Below, in pieces: positions 8,955 to 17,362 of a stretch of 53,336 bases of DNA (positions are counted from its first letter, which is position 1; each line of letters opens with the position of its first letter). Position numbers and translations under genes: made by a program. Location of the stretch: NCBI GenBank assembly GCA_051891435.1, contig JBJFFE010000030.1:1-53336 (forward strand), read 5' to 3'. Source of the DNA: UMGS1933 sp051891435 (GTDB taxonomy: Bacteria; Bacillota; Clostridia; TANB77; CAG-508). Under the pieces are notes generated by a model. That model was not told where the DNA came from, ran no database searches, and saw only the letters and a program-made list of their open reading frames with translations.

Positions 8955-10262
8955 TTATTTTATAAATTCTATTATTTCTTCTATTGTTTTTTGTTCTTGA
9001 TCTCCTGTTTCCATATTTTTGAACGTTAATTTGCCAGATGCTATTTCATCTTCTCCTATTACAATTACATATGGAATTTTTAGTTTGTCTGCATATTTAA
9101 ATTTTGCTTTTATTTTTTTATTATCAAAATAAATTTCTGTGTTTATTCCTGCTTTTCTTAGGCTATTTGCAACTTCAATTGATGGTGTTAAATCTTCGAC
9201 CATTGATATTATTAATATATCTGATATTGAATTCTTATTTGTTTTTATTAGTCCCAAATCATCTAAAACAAAGAATAATCTTGTAAGTCCAATAGACATT
9301 CCTACTCCTGGAAGTTTTTTTTCTGTATAATATCCTGCTAAATCATTGTATCTTCCACCTGAGCACACACTTCCTATAGATTTATATTCATCTAGGAATG
9401 TTTCATAAACTGTTCCTGTATAATAATCTAATCCTCTTGCAATACTTAAATCTATCATAAAATAATCATCTGGAACACCAAATGCCCTAATATATTTTAC
9501 AACTTCTTTTAGTTCTTCTAAACCTTTTACAAAGTTTTGATTTTCCACATTTAATTTTGATAATGCTTCTAGCTTTTCATCTGTTGTTCCACTTATTTTT
9601 ATAAAGTCTAATATAAATTCAGCATTTTCTTTTGATAAATTTAGTTCTTCTAATTCTTCTTTTACTTTATCTTCTCCGATTTTTTCTATTTTGTCTATTG
9701 TTCTCATTATGTCTTGGCTTACTTCTTTTGCATTTATGTATTCGAATATGCCATTTAATATTTTTCTATTATTAATTCTTATTGTGAATTTTCCTAATCC
9801 TAATTCATTAAATACGTCATAAATAATACTTGGAATTTCTGCATCATTTATTATATTTAATTCTCCATCTCCAATAATATCGATATCACATTGATAAAAT
9901 TCTCTATATCTTCCCCTTTGTGCACGCTCTCCTCTATATACTTTTCCAATTTGATATCTCCTAAATGGGAAACTAAGTTGTCCTTGATATTCGGCTACAT
10001 ATTTTGCAAGTGGTACTGTTAGGTCAAATCTTAAAGTCAATTCACTATCCCCTTTTGTAAAAGAATAGACTTGTTTTTCCGTCTCACCACCAGCTTTTGC
10101 AAGTAATACTTTTGAAGCTTCTATTACTGGTGTATCTATTGGCAAAAATCCATATTTTTCATATGTTTTTTGTATTTTTTCTTTCATTTGGTTAAATAAT
10201 ATTTGCTTGTCTGGCATTAATTCCATAAATCCTGGTAATGTTCTTGGGTCTACTTTGTTCAT
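8955..10262 (-). CDS. hisS: Histidyl-tRNA synthetase
   Basis: This 435-residue class II aminoacyl-tRNA synthetase charges tRNA-His. Motif 2 lies around FRRYQIGKVYRGERAQRGR, the histidine-binding signature is RGLDYYTGTVYE, and the second HisA-type motif is GGRYNDLAGYY. A C-terminal anticodon-binding domain (about 335-430) is present, so it is a synthetase and not the shorter HisZ regulator. The ATG follows GGAAAGGAAAC. No T-box leader was seen in the 108 bases between hisS and prkC; that gap holds a family A palindrome. Confidence 0.93.
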   Translation of the reverse strand: MNKVDPRTLPGFMELMPDKQILFNQMKEKIQKTYEKYGFLPIDTPVIEASKVLLAKAGGETEKQVYSFTKGDSELTLRFDLTVPLAKYVAEYQGQLSFPFRRYQIGKVYRGERAQRGRYREFYQCDIDIIGDGELNIINDAEIPSIIYDVFNELGLGKFTIRINNRKILNGIFEYINAKEVSQDIMRTIDKIEKIGEDKVKEELEELNLSKENAEFILDFIKISGTTDEKLEALSKLNVENQNFVKGLEELKEVVKYIRAFGVPDDYFMIDLSIARGLDYYTGTVYETFLDEYKSIGSVCSGGRYNDLAGYYTEKKLPGVGMSIGLTRLFFVLDDLGLIKTNKNSISDILIISMVEDLTPSIEVANSLRKAGINTEIYFDNKKIKAKFKYADKLKIPYVIVIGEDEIASGKLTFKNMETGDQEQKTIEEIIEFIK

Positions 10263-10283
10263 ATATGTTTCCTTTCCTATAAT

Positions 10284-10358
10284 ATTGTAGGGTCAGCCTT
10301 TACCGACCTGAAAATCACATTTATATTTTATTCGGGCTGGTCAAGACCAGCCCCTACA
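10284..10358. repeat. Family A palindrome (GTAGGG...CCCCTAC), copy 1
   Basis: TGTAGGGTCAGCC at the left and GGGCTGGTCAAGACCAGCCC plus CCTACA at the right frame an AT-rich middle. The right arm is itself a hairpin, GGGCTGGTC / GACCAGCCC. The same units occur at 29336-29386, 35922-35990 and 39431-39499. Confidence 0.75.
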
Positions 10359-10370
10359 TTATTAAATTTA

Positions 10371-12329
10371 TTAATTTATTGTTATTTCTGTTTGTGTGTT
10401 TAAATTGAATTCTTGTGTTCTTTTTGTGCTTCCATCTATTATTACTTTTACAACAACTGTTCCTCTTCCACTAATTGTAACTTTAACATTTGTTGTGTCT
10501 TTTTTTACTGTTTTTGATTCTACTTGTTCTCCATCTACAGTTACTTTTAATTCTACTGTTCCAGGTTCTTTTGTTATTGTTTCACCATTTTCGTTTTCCT
10601 CTGTTTCTGGCTTATATCCTGTTATAGATGCTACATTTATGTTTATTGTTCCTGTTTTTAATTCACTATAAGTATTTATTGTAATAGATACTTCTGTGTC
10701 TTTATCTACCATACTTTTTGGAGATAATGTTTGTGCCACTACTCCTGCACCTTTACTTGAATCTGATATAGTACTTGTGCTTTTCCATTTTAGTTTAGCA
10801 TTTGTTAATGCTTGTTTTGCTGCTTCTTCTGTCATTCCTGTTAAATCTGGAACTTCTACCTGTTCTATTCCTAAGCTTACTTTTAATGTTATAGTGCTTC
10901 CTGCAAGTATTTCTTCATTTTCTGCAATATCTTGTTCTATTACATAATTTTTTTCTACTTTATCATCATATTCTTCTTCAATTTCTGCAATTAGTCCTAT
11001 TTCTTTTAATTCTTTAACTGCTTCATCTTTTTGCTTTCCTACAACTTTTATTACTTTTACAAGTTCTTGACCCTTACTTATAACTAGTTTTACTGTTGAG
11101 CCTTCTTTCACTTTATACTCTTTTTGGTAAGGTGGTTCTTGGCTAATGATTTTTCCCTCTTCTACTTCTACATGAAATGCTTCTTCAGTTTCTAATTTTA
11201 AGCCTGCCTCGCTTGCAGCAATTTTTGCTTCTTCTAAAGTCATTCCAACAAAATCTGGAAGTTCTACATCTTTTACTTTACCTGCATTTAGCACAGCTAA
11301 TGTTATTACTACTGCTAAAATAAACACTAATACACAAGAAAGTAATATTGCCATCCATTTTTGCACTGGATGTTCTTCGAAATGTTTTTTTATTTTTTCT
11401 ATTTTTCCTTCTTTTTTATGTTTTTCTTCTGTTCCATAATTTAAAGAAATTCTTTTAGTTGCAAATTCGTCTATATCTGAATTTTCTTTTACAAAACTAC
11501 CTGTTTCATCCTTTAAACACATTTCTAAATCATTAATCATTTCTGTTGCAGTTTGGTATCTCATGTTTGGATCTTTTTGCATTGCTTTTAATATTATTTT
11601 ATTTAAGCTCATTGGTATTGTAGAATTTAAAACTCTTGGCTCTACTGGTTCTTCTTGCATATGTTTTAAGGCTACTGATACTGGTGTATCTGCATCAAAA
11701 GGTACTCTTCCTGTTACCATTTCATACATTACAACTCCTAAAGAATATAAGTCTGATTTTTGATCTGTACGGCTACCTTTCGCATGTTCTGGTGAGAAAT
11801 AATGTACTGACCCAGTTGTTGCTCCAAAAGCTGTAATTGTTGAATTTGAGACTGCTTTAGCAATTCCGAAATCTGTAACTTTTGCTGTTCCATCTTCAGT
11901 AATAATAATATTATGTGGTTTAATATCTCTATGAATAATATTATTTTTATGGGCTTTTTCCAATCCTCTTGCAATTTGAATTGACAAATTTACTGCCCAT
12001 TTCCAAGGTAGTTTTCCTTCTTCTACTATTATTTCTTTTAAAGTTTTACCTTTTACAAGCTCCATAACTATATAATATAGATTTCCTTCATGTCCTACGT
12101 CATATACAGATACAATATTAGGATGTGTTAAACTTGCTGCAGATTCTGCTTCTGCATTAAACCTTTTTATAAATTCATTATCTGTTGTAAATTCATCTCT
12201 TAGAATTTTTACAGCTACATCTCTTTTTAATACATGACATTTTGCCCTATAAACTGTTGCCATTCCTCCTGTACCAATCTTTTCTATTATCTCATATCTA
12301 TTTCCAAGAATTTTACCTTCTAATTTCAT
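10371..12329 (-). CDS. prkC: Membrane Ser/Thr kinase with PASTA domains (PrkC/Stk1)
   Basis: This 652-residue receptor kinase senses muropeptides or lipid II at the surface and controls growth, division and spore germination in Firmicutes. The kinase domain (about 10-275) has the glycine loop GTGGMATVYRA, catalytic loop HRDIKPHN and DFGIAKA. A single membrane helix lies at about 330-352. Outside are three PASTA repeats (about 355-560), the first beginning VELPDFVGMTLEEAK, and then a threonine-rich, Ig-like tail of about 90 residues. It lies 14 bases after its antagonist phosphatase gene in the rlmN-stp-prkC order typical of Firmicutes. Confidence 0.95.
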   Translation of the reverse strand: MKLEGKILGNRYEIIEKIGTGGMATVYRAKCHVLKRDVAVKILRDEFTTDNEFIKRFNAEAESAASLTHPNIVSVYDVGHEGNLYYIVMELVKGKTLKEIIVEEGKLPWKWAVNLSIQIARGLEKAHKNNIIHRDIKPHNIIITEDGTAKVTDFGIAKAVSNSTITAFGATTGSVHYFSPEHAKGSRTDQKSDLYSLGVVMYEMVTGRVPFDADTPVSVALKHMQEEPVEPRVLNSTIPMSLNKIILKAMQKDPNMRYQTATEMINDLEMCLKDETGSFVKENSDIDEFATKRISLNYGTEEKHKKEGKIEKIKKHFEEHPVQKWMAILLSCVLVFILAVVITLAVLNAGKVKDVELPDFVGMTLEEAKIAASEAGLKLETEEAFHVEVEEGKIISQEPPYQKEYKVKEGSTVKLVISKGQELVKVIKVVGKQKDEAVKELKEIGLIAEIEEEYDDKVEKNYVIEQDIAENEEILAGSTITLKVSLGIEQVEVPDLTGMTEEAAKQALTNAKLKWKSTSTISDSSKGAGVVAQTLSPKSMVDKDTEVSITINTYSELKTGTININVASITGYKPETEENENGETITKEPGTVELKVTVDGEQVESKTVKKDTTNVKVTISGRGTVVVKVIIDGSTKRTQEFNLNTQTEITIN

Positions 12330-12343
12330 TTTTTACCTCCAAA

Positions 12344-13066
12344 TTAATTTTTTAAAATAATAAGAGTTATATTGTCTAGCCCACCATTATTATTCGCTTC
12401 ATTTATCAAATTTTGAGCCGCATTTTCTAAATTATTATTTATTGTATTATAAATTTGTTCTTCTGATACCATATTTGTTAATCCATCTGAGCAAATTAAA
12501 ATTATATCATCTTTTATAAAACCTTTTACCATTACATCTACTTCTACAGTTTCTTCACATCCTAATGCCTTTATAAGCATATTCTTCTTTGGATGATGCT
12601 CGGCTTCTTCTTTAGTTATGGTTCCATCTTCTACTAATGTTTGCACATAACTATGGTCTTTAGTTAATTTTCTCATTATCCCTTTTCTTAGTCTATATAC
12701 TCTGCTATCGCCTATATGTCCAATAAAAGCTCTTTCTTTATATATCAAACATACCTCTAAAGTTGTTCCCATTTGCTCTAATTCTTCATTTTCCTTTGCT
12801 TTATGATAGACCTTAGAATTCGCATATGCCATAGCATTTTTTATTATTTCTAAAATTTCCTCTTTTTCATATTGTTTATTTTTATCAAAATGTTCTTTTA
12901 TATATTCAACTACTGAAAGTACAGCAAGACGGCTTGCAATTTCTCCACCAGCATATCCTCCCATTCCATCTGCAAGAACATTTAAAGCTCCATCTTCACT
13001 TATATAATAGTAATCTTGGTTTGTCTTTCTTGCTTTACCTACACTAGTATTTGCAAAGCTCAACAT
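12344..13066 (-). CDS. stp: PP2C-type protein phosphatase (Stp/PrpC)
   Basis: This 240-residue metal-dependent phosphatase removes phosphate from PrkC and its substrates. Metal-binding motifs are LADGMGGYAGGE, GHIGDSRVYRL and CSDGLTNM, with the last acidic site in NGGLDNIT. A longer frame opens at 13099, but the ATG at 13066 has AGAGGTG just upstream and begins the family-typical LSFANTSVGKARKTNQD. The start overlaps the end of rlmN by seven bases, so the three genes rlmN, stp and prkC form one operon. Confidence 0.94.
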   Translation of the reverse strand: MLSFANTSVGKARKTNQDYYYISEDGALNVLADGMGGYAGGEIASRLAVLSVVEYIKEHFDKNKQYEKEEILEIIKNAMAYANSKVYHKAKENEELEQMGTTLEVCLIYKERAFIGHIGDSRVYRLRKGIMRKLTKDHSYVQTLVEDGTITKEEAEHHPKKNMLIKALGCEETVEVDVMVKGFIKDDIILICSDGLTNMVSEEQIYNTINNNLENAAQNLINEANNNGGLDNITLIILKN

Positions 13067-14094
13067 TTTTTCACCTCTTTTTTTCTTAGTTGTCCACATG
13101 CTGCATCTATATCTGAACCTAATTCTCTTCTAATTGTTGCAACTATTCCATGATTATTTAAATAATCTCTAAATTTCATTATGTTTTCATTTGTACTTTT
13201 GTTAAACTTACCATTATCTATTTTGTTAATTGGAATTAAGTTAACATGGCAAAGCATACCTTTTAATAATTTTACTAACTCTTTTGCATCTTCTAAATTG
13301 TCATTATTTTCTTTTGCTAATGCATATTCAAAAGATATTCTTCTATTTGTTTTTTCAATATAATATTTACAAGCTTTCATCAATTCTTCTATATTATATA
13401 CTTTATTTATTGGCATCATTTCACTTCTTTTTTCATTAGAAGCACTATGCAATGAAATTGATAATGTACACTGTAAATTTTTATCTGCTAATTCATAAAT
13501 TTTAGGAACTATTCCACTTGTTGATATACTAATATGTCTTGCTCCAATATTAATTCCTTTTTGATTATTTATAAGAGTTATTGCTTTTAGAACATTATCG
13601 AAATTATCTAAAGGTTCTCCTATTCCCATAAAAACAACATTTGATATCTTAATTCCAGTATCTCTTTCTATTGCTTGAAGTTGCTCAACAATTTCTCCCG
13701 CCTCTAAACTTCTAGCAAACTTTACTCCTGTTGATGCACAAAATTTACATCCCATTTTGCATCCTACTTGTGAAGATACACAAATTGTATGTCCATGTTT
13801 ATATTCCATAAGAACAGATTCTATGGCATTTCCGTCCAAAATATCAAAAAGATATTTTTTAGTTCCATCTTTTGATTCTTGTTTTGTAATTATTTTAAAT
13901 ATGTGTAAATCAAATTTCTCCTTTAATTTTTCTCTTAAAGTTTGTGGCAAATTTACCATGTCATCAAAACTTGTAACATTTTCTTTATATATCCAATTAA
14001 ATATTTGCTCTGCTCTATATTTCTTTTCTCCTAAATCTTCTACTATTTTTTGCAATTCTCCTAAATTGTAATTTTTTATATTATCTTTTAGCAT
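13060..14094 (-). CDS. rlmN: Dual-specificity 23S rRNA/tRNA C2-methyltransferase RlmN
   Basis: This 344-residue radical SAM enzyme methylates C2 of A2503 in 23S rRNA and A37 in some tRNAs. The cluster motif CKMGCKFCAS gives the CxxxCxxC cysteines. The methyl-carrying cysteines are in DAACGQL and near the family's second conserved site. The GEPLDN stretch binds SAM. Length is normal. It heads the operon with stp and prkC. Confidence 0.96.
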   Translation of the reverse strand: MLKDNIKNYNLGELQKIVEDLGEKKYRAEQIFNWIYKENVTSFDDMVNLPQTLREKLKEKFDLHIFKIITKQESKDGTKKYLFDILDGNAIESVLMEYKHGHTICVSSQVGCKMGCKFCASTGVKFARSLEAGEIVEQLQAIERDTGIKISNVVFMGIGEPLDNFDNVLKAITLINNQKGINIGARHISISTSGIVPKIYELADKNLQCTLSISLHSASNEKRSEMMPINKVYNIEELMKACKYYIEKTNRRISFEYALAKENNDNLEDAKELVKLLKGMLCHVNLIPINKIDNGKFNKSTNENIMKFRDYLNNHGIVATIRRELGSDIDAACGQLRKKEVKKC

Positions 14095-14166
14095 AATTCT
14101 TCCTTCTATCTAATTTTACGTTTATTATTTTATCATAATAGTATTTATATTACAAGAAAAAATAAT

Positions 14167-14194
14167 AAAAAAAAAGAACTGTTTTTACAGCTCT
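14167..14194 (-). terminator. Intrinsic terminator after the metallophosphoesterase
   Basis: On the minus strand AGAGCTG pairs with CAGTTCT and is followed by a run of nine T. It sits a few bases past the frame-restored stop at 14197. This supports the longer, frameshifted reading of the gene. Confidence 0.8.
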
Positions 14195-14196
14195 TT

Positions 14197-14893
14197 CTAA
14201 ATTTTTATGAGTTCAAATCCAGTATAATCACAACTGACTAGCTTTATATCTATTCCTTTATATTCTCCGGTTGAATGCTTCTTTTTGTGCTTCTAATCCA
14301 TGTATATGACCATATATACATTTTTTTACATTATATTTTTTCATTGTTTCTATAAAGCTTAATTCTTGCTTTTCATAACTATTAAATGGTGGATAGTGCA
14401 TACATACTATTATTTCTTTGTCTTTTCCATATTGTTCTACACCATTTTTTAAAGACATTTCTAGTCTTAAAATTTCTCTTTTTATTATTTTTTCTGGTTT
14501 TTCTTCTTGTTCAGACCAGCCTCTTGTTCCTACTATTATCTTGTTTTCGCAAAGATAACTATTATTATATATAAAGTCTATATTTTTAAGTCCGTTTTCT
14601 TTTAGATATGCTCTCATTTTTGTAAGGGTTGTCCACCAATAATCATGATTTCCTTTTAATAGTATTTTTTTCCCTGGAAGGCAATTTAAATATTCAAAGT
14701 CTTTATATGTGTCTTCTAAATACATTGCCCACGAAAAGTCTCCTGGCATTAATACCCAGTCGCTTTCTTTTACTTTTTTTTGCCAGTCTTTTTTTATTTT
14801 TTCTTCATGGTTTGTCCAGTTTTCACCAAATATGTTCATTGGTTTGCTTTCGCCAAATGACAAATGTAGGTCTGAAATTGCAAATATCGCCAT
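14197..14893 (-). CDS. Metallophosphoesterase, +1 frameshift at CGG
   Basis: This calcineurin-like phosphoesterase has DLHLSFG near the start, GDFSWA, GNHDYWW, CMHYPPF and YGHIHG, which are the five metal-binding blocks. In the zero frame it ends after EAFN-RRI at 14258. Skipping the C of the in-frame CGG codon (complement of 14267-14269) continues EAFN-GEYKGIDIKLVSCDY and ends at 14197, giving about 231 residues, the expected family length. The restored tail has the conserved NGxYxGI pattern and stops just before a terminator. So the gene is probably functional through +1 frameshifting and not a pseudogene. Its start is four bases past the tsaD stop, so it is likely co-transcribed with tsaD. 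Confidence 0.88.
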
Positions 14894-14896
14894 ATA

Positions 14897-15910
14897 TTAT
14901 CCTCCGATTTTTAGGTTGGGTATTGCGTTTAATTTTAAGTCCGATATTTTCCCTTCAATGTAATTGTAGTATCCTGCTGATGCTATCATTGCTGCATTGT
15001 CTGTACATAATTTTAGTTCTGGGAAATACACTTCCAATTTTTCTTCTTTTCCAATTTTTTGAAATTGTTCTCTAATATATGAGTTTGCTGATACTCCCCC
15101 TGCAAGTACTACTTTATTTATTTTTTGTTCATTGTTTTGGTTTATTTGTTTTATTGCATTTATTGTATTATGTGTAAGCATTTCAGTTGCAACTTTTTCA
15201 AAACTTGCGCAAAGGTCTGCTTTATTTATTTCTGGATTTTTGTGTTGTAAATTTATAACTGCTGTTTTTATTCCGCTAAAGCTAAAGTCTAAATTCTCTA
15301 TATTTGCTTTTGGTAAATCAATTGAAGGAATTCCTTCTTTTGCTTTTTTTTCTACTTTTGGTCCTCCTGGGTATCCAAGTCCTACTACTCTTGCGACTTT
15401 ATCAAATGCTTCTCCAATTGCATCATCTCTTGTTTTCCCTATTATTTCAAAATCACAGTAGTCTTTAACATGTACTAAATGTGTGTGTCCTCCTGATATT
15501 ATTAAACATAAAAACGGAGGTTTAAGATTTTCGTATGTTATATAGTTTGCTGCAATGTGCCCTTCTATATGGTTTACTCCTACTAATGGTTTATTTAATG
15601 CATATGCTAGCCCTTTTGCATAAGATACTCCTACAAGTAAGGCTCCAACTAGTCCCGGTCCATATGTACATGATATTACATCTATATCATTAAAAGTCAT
15701 TTTTGCTTCTTTTAGTGCTTGTTTAGTCACTTGGTTTATTACCTCTGTATGGCATCTTGATGCTATTTCTGGTACAACTCCTCCATACATTGTATGTATA
15801 TCTATTTGTGAATTTATTATGTTTGATAGAACTTTTCTGCCATTTATTACAATTGATACTGATGTTTCGTCACAGCTTGATTCTATTCCTAATACTACTA
15901 TTTCTTTCAT
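14897..15910 (-). CDS. tsaD: tRNA N6-threonylcarbamoyladenosine transferase TsaD
   Basis: This 337-residue ASKHA-fold protein transfers the threonylcarbamoyl group to A37 of ANN-decoding tRNAs with TsaB and TsaE. GIESSCDETSVSIV begins the protein, the metal-binding HIEGH lies near residue 110, and SGGHTHL and GGVSANSYIR follow. A longer in-frame start exists at 15943, but GGAG before the ATG at 15910 fixes the start. The family B repeat lies immediately upstream. Confidence 0.96.
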   Translation of the reverse strand: MKEIVVLGIESSCDETSVSIVINGRKVLSNIINSQIDIHTMYGGVVPEIASRCHTEVINQVTKQALKEAKMTFNDIDVISCTYGPGLVGALLVGVSYAKGLAYALNKPLVGVNHIEGHIAANYITYENLKPPFLCLIISGGHTHLVHVKDYCDFEIIGKTRDDAIGEAFDKVARVVGLGYPGGPKVEKKAKEGIPSIDLPKANIENLDFSFSGIKTAVINLQHKNPEINKADLCASFEKVATEMLTHNTINAIKQINQNNEQKINKVVLAGGVSANSYIREQFQKIGKEEKLEVYFPELKLCTDNAAMIASAGYYNYIEGKISDLKLNAIPNLKIGG

Positions 15911-15935
15911 TTTTTCTCCTATATGCTTTTGCAAT

Positions 15936-16039
15936 CCGCCCAATCTCGTCGGAGTTTGATTTTTCTTTTTTCAGGCTCCTCTAAGTAATCCCTACTCAGA
16001 TTCTCCTAAAAAAAGAAAAATGAAACTCCTGCGTTGGGC
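15936..16039. repeat. Palindromic repeat, family B, short variant
   Basis: The left end CCGCCCAATCTCGTCGGAGT and the right end AAACTCCTGCGTTGGGC match the ends of the two larger family B copies. The core is unrelated and much shorter: TTTTCTTTTTT against AAAAAAAGAAAA arms around a small loop. So the termini are conserved while cores differ. Confidence 0.7.
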
Positions 16040-16071
16040 TGTCTAATTATAAAATTATTTAATATTGTAAA

Positions 16072-16815
16072 TTACATAAAAATAGATACTATTTTATATG
16101 CTAACCAAGTTATTCCTGAAAATACTCCAGAAAATATTGGTGATAGTAAGCTTGAAAGTAATCCTGTTATCCAAAGTATTAAAAATGCTATATAGAATAT
16201 TCTCTCATTGTTATAAAACCATTGTTTTGCGTTGTAACTTAAGAAATGCATTAATACTTTTGATCCATCTAGCGGTGGTAATGGTATTAAGTTAAATACT
16301 CCTAGTCCTATGTTTATTGATATAATTTGTATTATTATAGTGTATAAAACTGAAAGTGTACTTGCACTTAAACCACTTAATACATTTGTTGCAACAAATA
16401 AAATATAATAAATAATTGCAAATACAAATGCTAATATAAAATTCATTATAGGTCCTGCAGCTGCTACTATTGCTTCTGATTTTGAAAGAGAATATTTACC
16501 ATCAAAATTTCTAGGATCTATTTGTACTGGTTTTCCCCATCCAAAACCTGCAACCATAAGAAGGACTAAGCCAATTGGGTCTATATGGCTCAATGGATTT
16601 AGATTAAGTCTTCCTTGTATTTTTGGTGTATCATCACCTAGTTTATATGCTGCTAGTGCATGTGCATATTCGTGAAATGTCATTGCAATTATTACTCCTG
16701 GTAAAGATAGAAGTATTCCTAAAATTCCATTTGTACCTGCTGAAATAATCCATGCAACTAACATTATTGCAATAACGGCTATAATTGCTTTTCTATCAAA
16801 ATTAAAATTAAACAT
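16072..16815 (-). CDS. Site-2 protease family (M50) membrane metalloprotease
   Basis: This 247-residue polytopic membrane protein has the zinc motif HEYAHA near residue 48 in a membrane segment and NLIPLPPLDGSK near residue 175, whose aspartate is the third zinc ligand. PSHIDPIG-like residues (NPLSHIDPIG) lie between. It belongs to the short, PDZ-less M50B group like YwhC. It probably cleaves a membrane-bound substrate within the bilayer. The substrate is unknown. Five to six membrane helices are evident. Confidence 0.9.
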   Translation of the reverse strand: MFNFNFDRKAIIAVIAIMLVAWIISAGTNGILGILLSLPGVIIAMTFHEYAHALAAYKLGDDTPKIQGRLNLNPLSHIDPIGLVLLMVAGFGWGKPVQIDPRNFDGKYSLSKSEAIVAAAGPIMNFILAFVFAIIYYILFVATNVLSGLSASTLSVLYTIIIQIISINIGLGVFNLIPLPPLDGSKVLMHFLSYNAKQWFYNNERIFYIAFLILWITGLLSSLLSPIFSGVFSGITWLAYKIVSIFM

Positions 16816-17362
16816 AAAATCTCCTTTTATAATTTCATTCTTTTTAAGTCAGTGGTGTCATTGAACAATCTTCGAAATCTTCGCAAAAACTTTTCATTTT
16901 TAAGTATTTAACTATTTTGTTTTCTCTCAAAGCGCCTATTCTCAACCTATGTCATTGCATGTATTAAAACTTATTAAATACTTTTTTACTTGCAATATTA
17001 TATCATAATTTTAAAAATAATCAATTATTCTTATTAATATTCTCAAAAAAACTCTGTTATAGTGTCAATGATGTGAAACAAAAATATAAAATAATTTTAA
17101 TCATTATAATTAAATTGCACAGTTAATCATTCCAAACATTTCTAATTCTGCTTTTCCCCTCTTGGTGTTAAGTATTTTATTGTAATACTATTTGATCTTT
17201 TGAAATATCTTTTACCTTGTTTTTACAATATCTCTTTTTTTTATTTGCATATTATACAGCAAAAAAACTAAGGGATTGTATTATAGTGCTTATTATAGGA
17301 TTATGCTATAATATAAAAATTAAATAGAGTCTTATAAAGACTCTATTTAAAAACATATATTA
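16816..17362. other. Long AT-rich intergenic region
   Basis: About 545 bases lie between the M50 protease and the secreted repeat protein. I see the upstream region of the protease gene at the right of its start, a short repeated word TGTCATTG at about 16857 and 16950, and a terminator at 17322-17347. No ORF with a ribosome binding site and no recognisable RNA was found. Confidence 0.5.
17322..17347 (-). terminator. Terminator of the NlpC/P60 repeat protein gene
   Basis: AAATAGAGTC pairs with GACTCTATTT around a short loop, and on the minus strand it is followed by AATTTTTATATT. It lies 15 bases beyond the stop codon. Confidence 0.8.

Noticed and set aside
10263..10370. T-box leader for hisS or a riboswitch
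   Set aside because: The gap holds only a GTAGGG-type palindrome and no T-box bulge sequence. The same holds upstream of lysS.
14258..14893. Treating the frameshifted genes as pseudogenes or sequencing errors
   Set aside because: All six lesions are the same C before GG in the coding sense, on both strands, and in-frame CGG is absent elsewhere in ordinary genes. Random error or decay would not do this. Raw reads were not available, so it is not excluded.
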